Shown: positions 41,484-49,004 of the stretch, piece after piece
Position numbering within the stretch: position 1 is the stretch's first letter
Layout: each line of letters begins with the position of its first letter
The notes under the pieces: generated by a model
What the model saw: only the letters and a program-made list of their open reading frames with translations
The model's database searches: none
Told to the model about the DNA's origin: nothing
Translations under genes and position numbers: made by a program
Source: JAITMY01 sp031553765
GTDB lineage: Bacteria; Bacteroidota; Bacteroidia; Bacteroidales; UBA932
Direction: 5' to 3'
Assembly: GCA_031553765.1 (NCBI GenBank)
Contig: JAVBKY010000003.1
Span: forward strand, 806,001-870,000
DNA: 64,000 nt

Positions 41484-42122
41484 ATGCAGATTGACATTCA
41501 CGATAGGATAAAAGAGGTCAGAAAAACGCTGTGTGGAGGTAATAATACGGTATTTGCCGAAAAGGTTGGGCAAAAACCAAATGTTACCAGCGATTGGATG
41601 AGTAAAGGCAGCATCGGCCTAGCCGTGATTAGTGCAATCTGCCACGCTTTTCCCGAGGTTGACTTGCGTTGGTTGATCACTGGTGAAGGTGAAATGTTGC
41701 GTGTTTTTGACTCTGAGAACCTGTTGGCTATTGGGGAAAGAGTTAATGAAATTGCTACTGTATTTTTTAAGGGAGATTATGCGCGCATGGCAAGTAAACT
41801 CTCTGTGGAGTACGGAGAATTGCACGAAGTTGTTCGCGGAGACAAAGCACCAGCGTACGCCCTTTTGAACCAAATACAGCGTAAACTTCCATTGGTAAAT
41901 CAGTTATGGCTGATAGCGGGTAAGGGTGAGATGCTGAACGACTCGTTACCCATGCAAGATGCCATAGAAGTGGGGTACTGGGAAGATTTGGTGAAAAGTT
42001 TGCGGAGTTCCGATGAGCAAAAGAATAGCACTATTGCTCAGTTAACCAACTTGCTATCCAAGAAAGATGACGAAGTCGACAGACTCAAGGCGGAACTTGT
42101 AAAGGGGGCCGCAAATTGTTAA
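41484..42122 (+). CDS. Phage repressor with two tandem HTH domains
   Basis: 212 residues. Two copies of a CI-like HTH unit: residues 1-72 ending DLRWLITGEGEML and 82-152 ending NQLWLIAGKGEML. A coiled coil (about 162-207, LRSSDEQKNSTIAQLTNLLSKKDDEVDRLKAEL) should drive dimerisation. No LexA-type peptidase domain is present, so induction by RecA-stimulated self-cleavage is not expected. It diverges from the Cro-like operon and is the probable lysogeny repressor. Confidence 0.8.
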   Translation: MQIDIHDRIKEVRKTLCGGNNTVFAEKVGQKPNVTSDWMSKGSIGLAVISAICHAFPEVDLRWLITGEGEMLRVFDSENLLAIGERVNEIATVFFKGDYARMASKLSVEYGELHEVVRGDKAPAYALLNQIQRKLPLVNQLWLIAGKGEMLNDSLPMQDAIEVGYWEDLVKSLRSSDEQKNSTIAQLTNLLSKKDDEVDRLKAELVKGAANC

Positions 42123-42163
42123 AAAGAGAGAAAGTAAACTAATGAGTGGCGTTAGGCTTGTGG

Positions 42164-42194
42164 TTTGGATAGTCGAACTGGAATATTAACTTTA
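42164..42194 (+). promoter_or_regulatory. Probable promoter of the DUF4468-like gene
   Basis: TTTG at 42164-42167 and TAACTTTA at 42187-42194, 19 nt apart; the -7 matches 7 of 8 positions. It precedes the ATG at 42212. Confidence 0.5.
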
Positions 42195-42211
42195 AAAATT
42201 CAGATAGTGTT

Positions 42212-42766
42212 ATGAAAAAGTGGATATGCGCGCTATGCGGCGTGGTTGTTAGCCTTTCGCTTTATGCCGCAGAGCCTTACACGATAACAAAAATTATAAG
42301 AGCAGATAGCACCCTTACCAAGGGCGAGTTATATGTGGCCGTTAACGACTGGTTTGCTACCACGTATAAAAATTCCCAAAAGGTAATACAGATGGCCGAT
42401 AAGGATGCGGGTATAATTATAGGCAAGGCAGTAACTGAAACAGGTAAGTTGACCTTTTCTATGCAATGCTCAGTTGGCTGGCTCAATTACACAATTAAGG
42501 TTCAGTGTCGGGATGGTCGTGTTCGTGCAGAGGTGTCGAATGTTATTCATGAGGCTAAGGACCCGAAGGCAATGAGTTCTTGTAGCTATGGATTAATAAC
42601 AACAGCAGAAGTGTATAAAGAGTCCGGCATGGGGAAAAATGCCTATAATGAGGTCTGGGACATGTTTAAGGAGCGTATATCCTCATATTCCGAAGGTCTA
42701 TTCGCAAGTTTGGAAGCAAGCGTTAAGCAAGCAAAACCCCAGGTAAGTACGAATGAGGATTGGTAG
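42212..42766 (+). CDS. Secreted DUF4468-like protein
   Basis: 184 residues with a signal peptide (MKKWICALCGVVVSLSLYAAEP, cleaved near 20). The mature part resembles DUF4468, a TBP-like-fold domain of periplasmic Bacteroidota proteins: RADSTLTKGELYVAVNDWFATTYKNSQKVIQMADKDAGIIIGKA. First gene of the rightward prophage cargo zone after the repressor, so probably expressed in the lysogen. Function unknown. A decayed copy of its 5' end lies downstream. Confidence 0.7.
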   Translation: MKKWICALCGVVVSLSLYAAEPYTITKIIRADSTLTKGELYVAVNDWFATTYKNSQKVIQMADKDAGIIIGKAVTETGKLTFSMQCSVGWLNYTIKVQCRDGRVRAEVSNVIHEAKDPKAMSSCSYGLITTAEVYKESGMGKNAYNEVWDMFKERISSYSEGLFASLEASVKQAKPQVSTNEDW

Positions 42767-42775
42767 GTTACTGGC

Positions 42776-42899
42776 AATATTAACTTTCAAAAGCCCGGCA
42801 GTATTAGGGAAACGTGAAGATTTACGCTAGGCGGGATGGTTTGTCTGCCTGTCGCTTTATGATGCTGAACGTTAAACGATAACGAAAATTATAAGAGTG
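42776..42899 (+). pseudogene. Decayed duplicate of the 5' end of the DUF4468-like gene
   Basis: This stretch aligns with 42182-42302: shared blocks include AATATTAACTTT, GCCTGTCGCTTTATG versus GCCTTTCGCTTTATG, and ACGATAACGAAAATTATAAGAG versus ACGATAACAAAAATTATAAGAG. The start codon is lost (ATTAGGG in place of GTTATGA). It is a remnant of a tandem duplication that included the promoter region. Confidence 0.7.
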
Positions 42900-42931
42900 G
42901 CGGTAATAGATAAGGTAAGTAGTTTTTAGGT

Positions 42932-43384
42932 ATGGGAAGCACTACTGATAGAGCGAAAGAGCTTATAGCCACATGTGACGAGAGGGCGACTCTCATCAAT
43001 GACTGTTTGCGCACGCAGAGGAGAAAAAAGAAAGGATTAAATGTTGTGATAGTGTTATTATGGACAGCTGGTGGAATACTTGCTTGTTTTTATTTAATTC
43101 CCGCGGTCCTATTATTATTAGTAACTTCTGCTATACAATTTTTTCTCTCTTTGTTTCCTGTGATAGTGATGGATTGTGAGGATATGGCGAAACTAAATGC
43201 TTATGCAGGTTCTTACACAGATCATATAAGCGATCTTACAAACCTAATGTTTGATTATCGAAAGAAAAAGTGTGATGAAGATTATGCCTTTAAGCAAATA
43301 ACGACATTGCACAACAAAATAACGGCATTGGATAGAGAACTCGCGAAATTAATAGTAATCAAACGACCATGTCCAGTAGTATAG
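42932..43384 (+). CDS. Two-TM SLATT-like membrane protein
   Basis: 150 residues. N-terminal helix (about 5-30, basic RRKKKG end), two close TM segments (about 37-57 and 58-80) and a long helical cytoplasmic tail (about 85-140, LNAYAGSYTDHISDLTNLMFDYRKKKCDE). This layout matches SLATT-type 2TM proteins, which are predicted membrane effectors in nucleotide-signal defence systems. The similarity is topological, and the SLATT label is tentative. The 16-nt overlap with the FtsA-like gene means the two are coupled. Confidence 0.5.
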   Translation: MGSTTDRAKELIATCDERATLINDCLRTQRRKKKGLNVVIVLLWTAGGILACFYLIPAVLLLLVTSAIQFFLSLFPVIVMDCEDMAKLNAYAGSYTDHISDLTNLMFDYRKKKCDEDYAFKQITTLHNKITALDRELAKLIVIKRPCPVV

Positions 43385-44466
43385 CAGTTGTAGATATAGG
43401 CACCACAACATTAAGGGTTGCAGTTGCGGAAAAGACACTACCGGGTGAAATCCACATATTGGAACTCAGTCAGTATTCCTTGAATGATATTGCTATGGGG
43501 ATTATAATTCCTCGTGTAAATTTTAATGTGTTACTTAATATTGTTCGAGGTGTTACTGGCGGAAACGCCGAAAAGGTATTCATTGGTATATCTTCAAGGG
43601 AAATTAGCCATCAACTAATTAATTCTTACCCAACTCCTAGTAATTTAGATGCAGTTACAGTAGATTCTTTGCAAGCAGGGGTTTTATCTAAAGCGAATAA
43701 AAAAGGATACGAGGAGTTGTATATTGCTAAGGGGTTGAGTGAAGTTAACACCCAAGTTTGTAATTATACTGTTTTTTATGCAAAAAATGAAGTAAGTGGA
43801 CTTTTAAGGCAAAGGTTTAAAAAAGATGGTTTTTCTGTCTGTGCGATACTCCCATCAATCTTAGGCTCCGCAGAAGCAGTATTGTCTAATGAGGATAAAG
43901 AACAAGGTGTTGTATTAGTAGATATTGGAGGAAAGACAACGGAAATTGCTATTTTTTATGCTGGCACATTGTGTCGTATCGCAAGTGTCCCTATGGGAGG
44001 GGATACAATAACAAGTGACATTAAGGAGCTTTGTGGGATTGATTGGGAATTAGCAGATCATGTTAAGCAGAAGTATGGTTCCTGTATTGTGCACCGCACA
44101 ATGGGGGATGATGATATTACGTTTTCTACACCTAGTGCTGAAAAACGCATAGTAAAGTTGAGAACCCTAGCGGAAATAATAGGTTCACGTGTGGAGGAGA
44201 TGGTAGAGGCTGTAATGTATGAAATGGTGCAATCTGGTGTGGATGATAAAATTGGTAATATCGTTTTATCTGGCGGTGGTGCCCTTTTAAGCGGCATGTC
44301 TCAGTTTTTTGAACTCAAGACAGGGCTTATGGTACGACATGGAATGCCTATAGGCTTCTCCGATGACCAGATTCATAGTGGGTGTTTTTCAACGTTTGGA
44401 TTAGCAAAAATGGGATTTGACGCCCTAGATGGCAAAAGCAGTGGTGTTATTTTATTTAATTCGTGA
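43369..44466 (+). CDS. Prophage-encoded FtsA-family actin-like ATPase
   Basis: 365 residues. Actin-fold nucleotide motifs are in order: phosphate-1 VVDIGTTTLRVAV (about 7-19), phosphate-2 VLVDIGGKTTEIAI (about 182-194) and adenosine motif IVLSGGGALLSGM (298-310). The segment VKQKYGS (232-238) and LPSILGSAEAVL (161-172) also match FtsA. Compared with the host cell-division FtsA (usually over 400 residues) it is short and lacks an obvious C-terminal amphipathic membrane helix. A second, phage-borne FtsA paralogue coupled to a membrane protein is unusual. Its role is unknown; it may sense or disturb division. Confidence 0.75.
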   Translation: MSSSIAVVDIGTTTLRVAVAEKTLPGEIHILELSQYSLNDIAMGIIIPRVNFNVLLNIVRGVTGGNAEKVFIGISSREISHQLINSYPTPSNLDAVTVDSLQAGVLSKANKKGYEELYIAKGLSEVNTQVCNYTVFYAKNEVSGLLRQRFKKDGFSVCAILPSILGSAEAVLSNEDKEQGVVLVDIGGKTTEIAIFYAGTLCRIASVPMGGDTITSDIKELCGIDWELADHVKQKYGSCIVHRTMGDDDITFSTPSAEKRIVKLRTLAEIIGSRVEEMVEAVMYEMVQSGVDDKIGNIVLSGGGALLSGMSQFFELKTGLMVRHGMPIGFSDDQIHSGCFSTFGLAKMGFDALDGKSSGVILFNS

Positions 44467-44630
44467 CTCAGCCGTGCCGCTTTGTGAAACGTGTTGATTA
44501 TCTTTAGTCTAAAAATAAATACGTTAAGAATACAAAGGAAATTTCTAGATTGCCTCTAATTTGGAAGTCTAAGACAAAATAAACAGGAAGATGTAACGAA
44601 GGCAGTGAAAGGTAGAAAGAAGTAGTAGCT
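44467..44630. other. Cargo-zone gap without a gene
   Basis: 164 bp; a TATCTTTA word (44509-44516) is one base off the -7 consensus and may drive the next gene. Nothing else is seen. Confidence 0.4.
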
Positions 44631-45680
44631 ATGAAAGGGAAGGGTGGATCTGAACAGAAAAAGCGTCGTGTTTGGAAGCGCTCCATTGTCTTAATGGTGC
44701 TTGGATTCTTGGTGCTTTCCTCTCTTTACATTAATAATTCTTTGAACACCCTCTACTGTCTCAAGAATATGCCGACAGTAATCCCTTCTTTCAACGACTA
44801 TGATATTATTGATCTCCGACTCCTGGATACGCTTCTGTTGAGAAAGAAAGAGTTAGACTCTTTACTTGTGTCTCCTATAGGTCGTACGAACGAGGTGTTT
44901 AAAGAGGATGAAAAAAGGCAAAAAAAGATTGACTCTCTCTTCATGTTTCATCGAGACCCCATGGCTAGAGGTGGGACGATTAACTATAATGCATCTGATT
45001 TGTTAGCGGAGCTTGAAAGGATGCGTTTAGAGCATGAAGGAAAAAAGATTGACTCCCTTCTTAAGTTAGATACTGTTCGTACGTTGGGGGCGCAAGACTT
45101 ATCGCGAGATTCCCTCTTTGAGGTTGAGTTTTTTCGAGCGTTTCAGGAAGAGTTAAAGAGGCAAGAAGCAATGGATTCTCTCCTCAGGTCATATAAGATA
45201 GAGGCTGCTCATACATTTAGTGAGGGGGAGAGTGGGCTAGACAAGATGGACTCTCTTCTTAGAATTCATAGGGCTGAGATTGCTAAGGCATCAGGGGAAG
45301 AGGCAAGGGGACGGGAAAGGATAGAATCTCTTATCAGGTCTTATCAAACCGAAATTGCTGAAGCGTTTGAAGAGGCAGAGGCTAAAAATCAAGAAAAGGT
45401 GGATTCCCTCCTCCATTTTTTTAAAACTCATATTGCCCAAGTATTTCATGAGGAGGACGGGAGACGAAAACAGCAGGATTCGACTGTTATGGCCCAAGTA
45501 TTTAATAATGGTGAGGTAAGAAAACAGAAACAGATTGTGAATGATAGGTGGATTGGTTTTCTTTTGGGAATTATTGGTTCGCTTATTGCCACATGCATTT
45601 TCCCATGGATAAGTGCATTTCTTTTTGCTGTATATGGTAGAGCCAAAAAGATTATACCATTTAGAGCCTCTACTAAGTGA
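44631..45680 (+). CDS. Two-anchor membrane protein with 25-26-residue DSLL coiled-coil repeat
   Basis: 349 residues. N-terminal TM (about 18-34) and C-terminal hydrophobic hairpin or TM (about 307-335) flank a charged helical region. In it the motif (I/M/V)-(D/E)-S-L-(L/I) recurs at residues 101, 141, 182, 207, 232, 258 and, degenerate, 283; the last five are 25-26 residues apart. Between them are RSYKIEAAHTF, RIHRAEIAKAS, RSYQTEIAEAF and FKTHIAQVF, clearly related. It looks like a membrane-bound spacer or signalling rod. No family recognised. Confidence 0.65.
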   Translation: MKGKGGSEQKKRRVWKRSIVLMVLGFLVLSSLYINNSLNTLYCLKNMPTVIPSFNDYDIIDLRLLDTLLLRKKELDSLLVSPIGRTNEVFKEDEKRQKKIDSLFMFHRDPMARGGTINYNASDLLAELERMRLEHEGKKIDSLLKLDTVRTLGAQDLSRDSLFEVEFFRAFQEELKRQEAMDSLLRSYKIEAAHTFSEGESGLDKMDSLLRIHRAEIAKASGEEARGRERIESLIRSYQTEIAEAFEEAEAKNQEKVDSLLHFFKTHIAQVFHEEDGRRKQQDSTVMAQVFNNGEVRKQKQIVNDRWIGFLLGIIGSLIATCIFPWISAFLFAVYGRAKKIIPFRASTK

Positions 45681-45754
45681 TCTTTACTTTGAGGAATTAA
45701 GCAATTGACGAATACTATTTTGATAGTGGGAATAAATACGCGTAAAAAGTTGTA

Positions 45755-46324
45755 ATGGGTGTTAGTGGTATTAAATATAAATGGTATTCTTCGCCATGGA
45801 CACTTACTATTGGTGGGGCATTGCTCAGTAGCATCATATTTCCCGGTATATATGCACTGATAAAAGATGTTTCTTTTATCAGCGCCTTCAAGAGTATACT
45901 TATTTGGTTGAGAGAGGCTGTAGTTACAGTTCTTACGTTTGAGGTTAAAATGTGGCATTTACTCATACTCTTTACCGTCCTTTTTGTGGTTTTGTGGGTG
46001 GTTGCGAAAATTCAAAATGAAACTCCAGGAAATGTGGGCAAAGATTTTACAAGTTATACAAGGGATTCGATTAAGGGTTTGGATTATTCTTGGTCTTGGT
46101 CACAAAGGCAAAGTGGAAAATGGGCAATGACAAATCTTCGGGCGCATTGCCCTAAGTGTGAAACAGCTTTGTCTGTAGAGGAGGGTGCTTGGGATTCGGA
46201 GCATGTATGCCCAAGATGTGATAGCAGATATCCGCTAGACCATACAAAGGAGTATAGTAAAATTGAACAAATAATACACGATAATATTGATAGGGAAATT
46301 TATAAGCAGAATAGAACTAATTAG
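45755..46324 (+). CDS. Membrane protein with C-terminal zinc ribbon
   Basis: 189 residues. Two TM segments (about 17-37 and 66-85, WHLLILFTVLFVVLWVV) with an amphipathic stretch between, then a soluble part with a zinc ribbon CPKC...CPRC (about 132-155). Last cargo gene before attR, same strand as the repressor. The soluble domain with zinc ribbon should be cytoplasmic. It may partner with the preceding membrane protein. Function unknown. Confidence 0.6.
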   Translation: MGVSGIKYKWYSSPWTLTIGGALLSSIIFPGIYALIKDVSFISAFKSILIWLREAVVTVLTFEVKMWHLLILFTVLFVVLWVVAKIQNETPGNVGKDFTSYTRDSIKGLDYSWSWSQRQSGKWAMTNLRAHCPKCETALSVEEGAWDSEHVCPRCDSRYPLDHTKEYSKIEQIIHDNIDREIYKQNRTN

Positions 46325-46351
46325 AAGTTTACTTCTAAATAACTTCTAAAT
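46321..46351. promoter_or_regulatory. Putative integrase arm-type sites, right arm
   Basis: ACTTCTAAAT at 46331-46340 and 46342-46351, plus an inverted partial copy TTAGAAGT (46321-46328). The same decamer is present in the left arm near int. Confidence 0.6.
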
Positions 46352-46399
46352 TGAAAATGTAAAATTCTGATAATTAATTAGGTTACAATGTCAAAAAAT

Positions 46400-46415
46400 G
46401 TCCTGTTGGGGCTAC
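46400..46415. other. attR core (16-bp direct repeat)
   Basis: GTCCTGTTGGGGCTAC, identical to attL at 4811-4826. It is the former end of the tRNA; beyond it lies host DNA. Confidence 0.92.
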
Positions 46416-46422
46416 GAGTTAA

Positions 46423-46457
46423 CGTCTTGTAAATCATGTATTTACAAGACGTTTTTT
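46423..46457 (+). terminator. Former tRNA-Arg terminator
   Basis: CGTCTTGTAAAT and ATTTACAAGACG form a perfect 12-bp stem (46423-46451) with a TTTTTT tail. It lies 7 nt past attR, so before integration it followed tRNA-Arg. Confidence 0.85.
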
Positions 46458-46490
46458 TATTGAATTTACCATTAATAAATTGAAAAATAG

Positions 46491-46541
46491 TTTCATTTAT
46501 GGGAAATAGTTTTCCATAAATGAAAAATATTATTATATTTG
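46491..46541 (+). promoter_or_regulatory. higBA promoter with operator
   Basis: TTTCATTTATGG (46491-46502) and CCATAAATGAAA (46514-46525) are perfect 12-bp arms. The -7 TATATTTG follows at 46534-46541. A repressor on the palindrome would cover the -33 region. Confidence 0.75.
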
Positions 46542-46559
46542 TATAACAAAAGAGAAAAG

Positions 46560-46853
46560 GTGAAGATTATAAACGCGAAACTACTAATTGATTTTACTCG
46601 AGAAAATCCCGATGCGATAGTTGCGATTAATAAATGGATTGAGGTTGTAAGCGCTGCTACATGGAAACACCATGGTGATTTAAAGCAGATTTTTCCTCAA
46701 GCAGATTATGTGGGTAATGGGCGATATGTTTTTAATATTAGAGGGAATAATTACAGATTGGTGGCAGTAGTCGTGTTTTTTGCAGGAACATTGCAAGTAC
46801 GTTTTGTCGGTACGCATGCCAAATATGATAAAATAGATTGCTCAACAATTTAG
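46560..46853 (+). CDS. higB: HigB-family mRNA interferase toxin
   Basis: 97 residues from GTG at 46560. An upstream TTG (46539) lies inside the -7 element and cannot be the start. MKIINAKLLIDFTRENPDAIVAINKWIEVV then WKHHGDLKQIFPQADYVGNGRYVFNIRGNNYRLVAVV is the HigB RelE-like RNase fold. HigB is a ribosome-dependent RNase that cleaves mRNA in its family; here it pairs with HigA 20 nt downstream, toxin first. It lies outside the prophage. Confidence 0.88.
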   Translation: MKIINAKLLIDFTRENPDAIVAINKWIEVVSAATWKHHGDLKQIFPQADYVGNGRYVFNIRGNNYRLVAVVVFFAGTLQVRFVGTHAKYDKIDCSTI

Positions 46854-46873
46854 TGCAGGAGAAAATATAAAAT

Positions 46874-47266
46874 ATGAAAACGGTAAAAAAAATAACAACC
46901 GAAAGCGAGTATCGCACAGTGATGGCTGCCATAGAAATACTAACGGAGAAGGGGACACAGTTGGGTGACATGGAGTTGCTGAACGAAACGGATAAAGCAG
47001 AATATATGCGCTTGGCAGAACTGGCTCACGACTGGGAAAGTATACACTATCCGTTACCCATAGTAGCAAACCCGCTTATTGAAAAGGTGGAGGAGCGTAT
47101 GGCTACATTGCATCTTAGGCAGCGTGATACAGCCCGTTTACTGGGTATCTCAGAGGCTCGTCTGAGCGAATTTTTACATGGTAAGAGAGGATTAAATATT
47201 GGCATGGCAAAGAGGTTGCGCGATAAGCTCAATATTTCTTCGGACTTAATATTGGATAATGCATAG
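46874..47266 (+). CDS. higA: HigA-family antitoxin
   Basis: 130 residues. Antitoxin with N-terminal toxin-binding part and a C-terminal HTH (MATLHLRQRDTARLLGISEARLSEFLHGKRGLNIGMAKRL, about 75-114). It should bind the palindrome upstream of higB and repress the operon. It converges on glnS with a shared terminator. Confidence 0.88.
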   Translation: MKTVKKITTESEYRTVMAAIEILTEKGTQLGDMELLNETDKAEYMRLAELAHDWESIHYPLPIVANPLIEKVEERMATLHLRQRDTARLLGISEARLSEFLHGKRGLNIGMAKRLRDKLNISSDLILDNA

Positions 47267-47286
47267 CAAATGCTTTTCACAAACAA

Positions 47287-47312
47287 CGGGGCGCTGAATT
47301 TTCAGCACCCCG
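47287..47312. terminator. Shared terminator between higA and glnS
   Basis: CGGGG-C-GCTGAA and TTCAGC-A-CCCCG form a long hairpin with one mismatch, followed by ATTTTGCTTT on the plus strand. The genes converge here. Confidence 0.75.
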
Positions 47313-47320
47313 ATTTTGCT

Positions 47321-48979
47321 TTACTTCCCTGCTACCTTAGCCCACGTATCCTTGAGCGTTACGGTGCGGTTAAATACCGGTTTTTCGCTCGTTGAATCGG
47401 GGTCGAGAATAAAGTAGCCCGTGCGCTCAAACTGCACAGGTAACATGCCCTCGGTGTACTTGCCGTCAACGGATTCTTCTACGTATGCCGTAATGGTTTT
47501 CAGCGAGTCGGGATTCAGGTAATCCTTGTAGTCCTTATCCTCGGGTATATCGTCCATAAAGGGTTCGGTGAACAAGCGGTCGAACAGACGCACCTCAGCC
47601 TTTTGGCAGTGCGCTGCTGATACCCAGTGGATGGTACCCTTTACCGAGCGCGACTTGTCGGTATCGCAGGTGCAACGGATTTCGGTAATTTCACCGTTGG
47701 CATCCTTTATCACCCCCTCACACTTCACAATGTAACCAATGTATTTTAGGCGCACCTCCTGACCGGGAGCCAGGCGGAAGAACTTCTTTGGAGGATTTTC
47801 CATGAAGTCATCGCGCTCAATGTATAGCTCGCGGCTAAATGTAACGGGACGCGTTCCTGCGTTTTCATCTTCGGGGTTGTTGTTGCCTTCTATCACCTCC
47901 GTTTTTCCTTCGGGATAGTTAGTAATAACCAGCTTCACGGGATTCAAAACAGCCATGCGGCGAAGCGAGCGCTTATTCAAATCCTCACGCACACACCACT
48001 CCAAAACTGATAGCTCAATTACGTTCGGACGTCGAGCCACACCTACCATTTCTGCGAAAGCACGAATGCTTTCGGGGGTGTAACCGCGACGGCGCAAGGC
48101 GCAAATAGTTGGCATGCGCGGGTCGTCCCAGCCGCTTACGTAGTTATTTTTTACCAACTCCAGCAGCTTGCGCTTGCTCATTACAATGTAGGTAAGGTTG
48201 AGGCGCGCGAACTCGTATTGATGTGAGGGGAATATTTCCAGCTGCTCAATGAACCAGTCGTACAGCGGACGGTGCACATCAAACTCAAGCGAGCACATGG
48301 AGTGCGTAATATTCTCAAGCGAGTCGCTTTCACCGTGCGCGTAATCGTACATGGGGTAAATGCACCACTTGTTGCCCGTGCGGTGGTGCTCGGCGTGCAA
48401 GATGCGGTACATAATGGGGTCGCGCATCAGCATGTTGGGGTGCGCCATGTCAATTTTGGCGCGCAGTATTCTGCTGCCGTCGGGGAATTCTCCGGCGCGC
48501 ATGCGAGCAAATAAATCCACGTTTTCCTCTACGCTGCGGTTGCGAAAGGGGCTATCAGTACCGGGCTTGGTAACCGTTCCGCGATTAACGCGAATCTCCT
48601 CCTGCGTTTGATCATCCACGTAGGCCAAGCCTTTTTTGATGAGCTCCACAGCCCAGCTGTACAGTTGCTCAAAGTAGTCCGATGCGTAAAATTCGTTAGC
48701 CCAGCTAAAGCCAAGCCACTTCACGTCTTCCTTAATGGAATCAACATACTCCGTATCCTCCTTCACGGGATTGGTGTCGTCAAAGCGCAGGTTGGTTTTG
48801 CCACCATACTTTTGTGCTAAACCAAAGTTCACACAAATTGCCTTGGCATGTCCAATATGCAGGTAACCATTGGGCTCAGGCGGAAAGCGCGTAAGTATAC
48901 TTTTATACTTTCCCGCAGCCAAGTCGGCCTCTATTATCTCCTCTAAAAAGTTGAGCGAACGCTCAGGTGTCATATCCAT
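47321..48979 (-). CDS. glnS: Glutaminyl-tRNA synthetase
   Basis: 552 residues, full length. Class I synthetase; HIGH motif in PEPNGYLHIGHAKA (HIGH at 41-44) and the KMSKS-type motif VMSKR (266-270). It charges tRNA-Gln with glutamine. The C-terminal anticodon-binding beta barrels are present (KKFFRLAPGQEVRLKYIGYIVKCEGV). This enzyme is used in Bacteroidota in place of the GatCAB route. It stands alone, converging on higA. Confidence 0.96.
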   Translation of the reverse strand: MDMTPERSLNFLEEIIEADLAAGKYKSILTRFPPEPNGYLHIGHAKAICVNFGLAQKYGGKTNLRFDDTNPVKEDTEYVDSIKEDVKWLGFSWANEFYASDYFEQLYSWAVELIKKGLAYVDDQTQEEIRVNRGTVTKPGTDSPFRNRSVEENVDLFARMRAGEFPDGSRILRAKIDMAHPNMLMRDPIMYRILHAEHHRTGNKWCIYPMYDYAHGESDSLENITHSMCSLEFDVHRPLYDWFIEQLEIFPSHQYEFARLNLTYIVMSKRKLLELVKNNYVSGWDDPRMPTICALRRRGYTPESIRAFAEMVGVARRPNVIELSVLEWCVREDLNKRSLRRMAVLNPVKLVITNYPEGKTEVIEGNNNPEDENAGTRPVTFSRELYIERDDFMENPPKKFFRLAPGQEVRLKYIGYIVKCEGVIKDANGEITEIRCTCDTDKSRSVKGTIHWVSAAHCQKAEVRLFDRLFTEPFMDDIPEDKDYKDYLNPDSLKTITAYVEESVDGKYTEGMLPVQFERTGYFILDPDSTSEKPVFNRTVTLKDTWAKVAGK

Positions 48980-49004
48980 ATTTCAAGTTTCAAATTTCAA
49001 ACTG

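Larger units (their letters stand above)
4811..46415. mobile_element. Complete-looking siphovirus-type prophage in tRNA-Arg
   Basis: A 41.6 kb element between two copies of a 16-bp sequence (4811-4826 and 46400-46415), the first being the 3' end of tRNA-Arg. It carries a tyrosine integrase next to attL, divergent early regulators, replication genes, capsid protease and capsid genes, both terminase subunits, portal, a 1391-residue tape measure, tail fibre, holin and a lysin candidate. No tail sheath or Mu-type transposase is seen, so a non-contractile long tail is inferred. All core modules are open, so the prophage could be functional. Confidence 0.93.

Noticed and set aside
4811..46415. Mu-like transposable phage
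   Set aside because: The PLD-like and small terminase-like genes recall Mu-like Bacteroidota phages, but there is a tyrosine integrase, a 16-bp tRNA attachment repeat, and no MuA or MuB-type gene.
46560..47266. higBA as prophage cargo
   Set aside because: It lies beyond the second 16-bp core repeat, after the terminator that belongs to the tRNA, so it is outside the present prophage.
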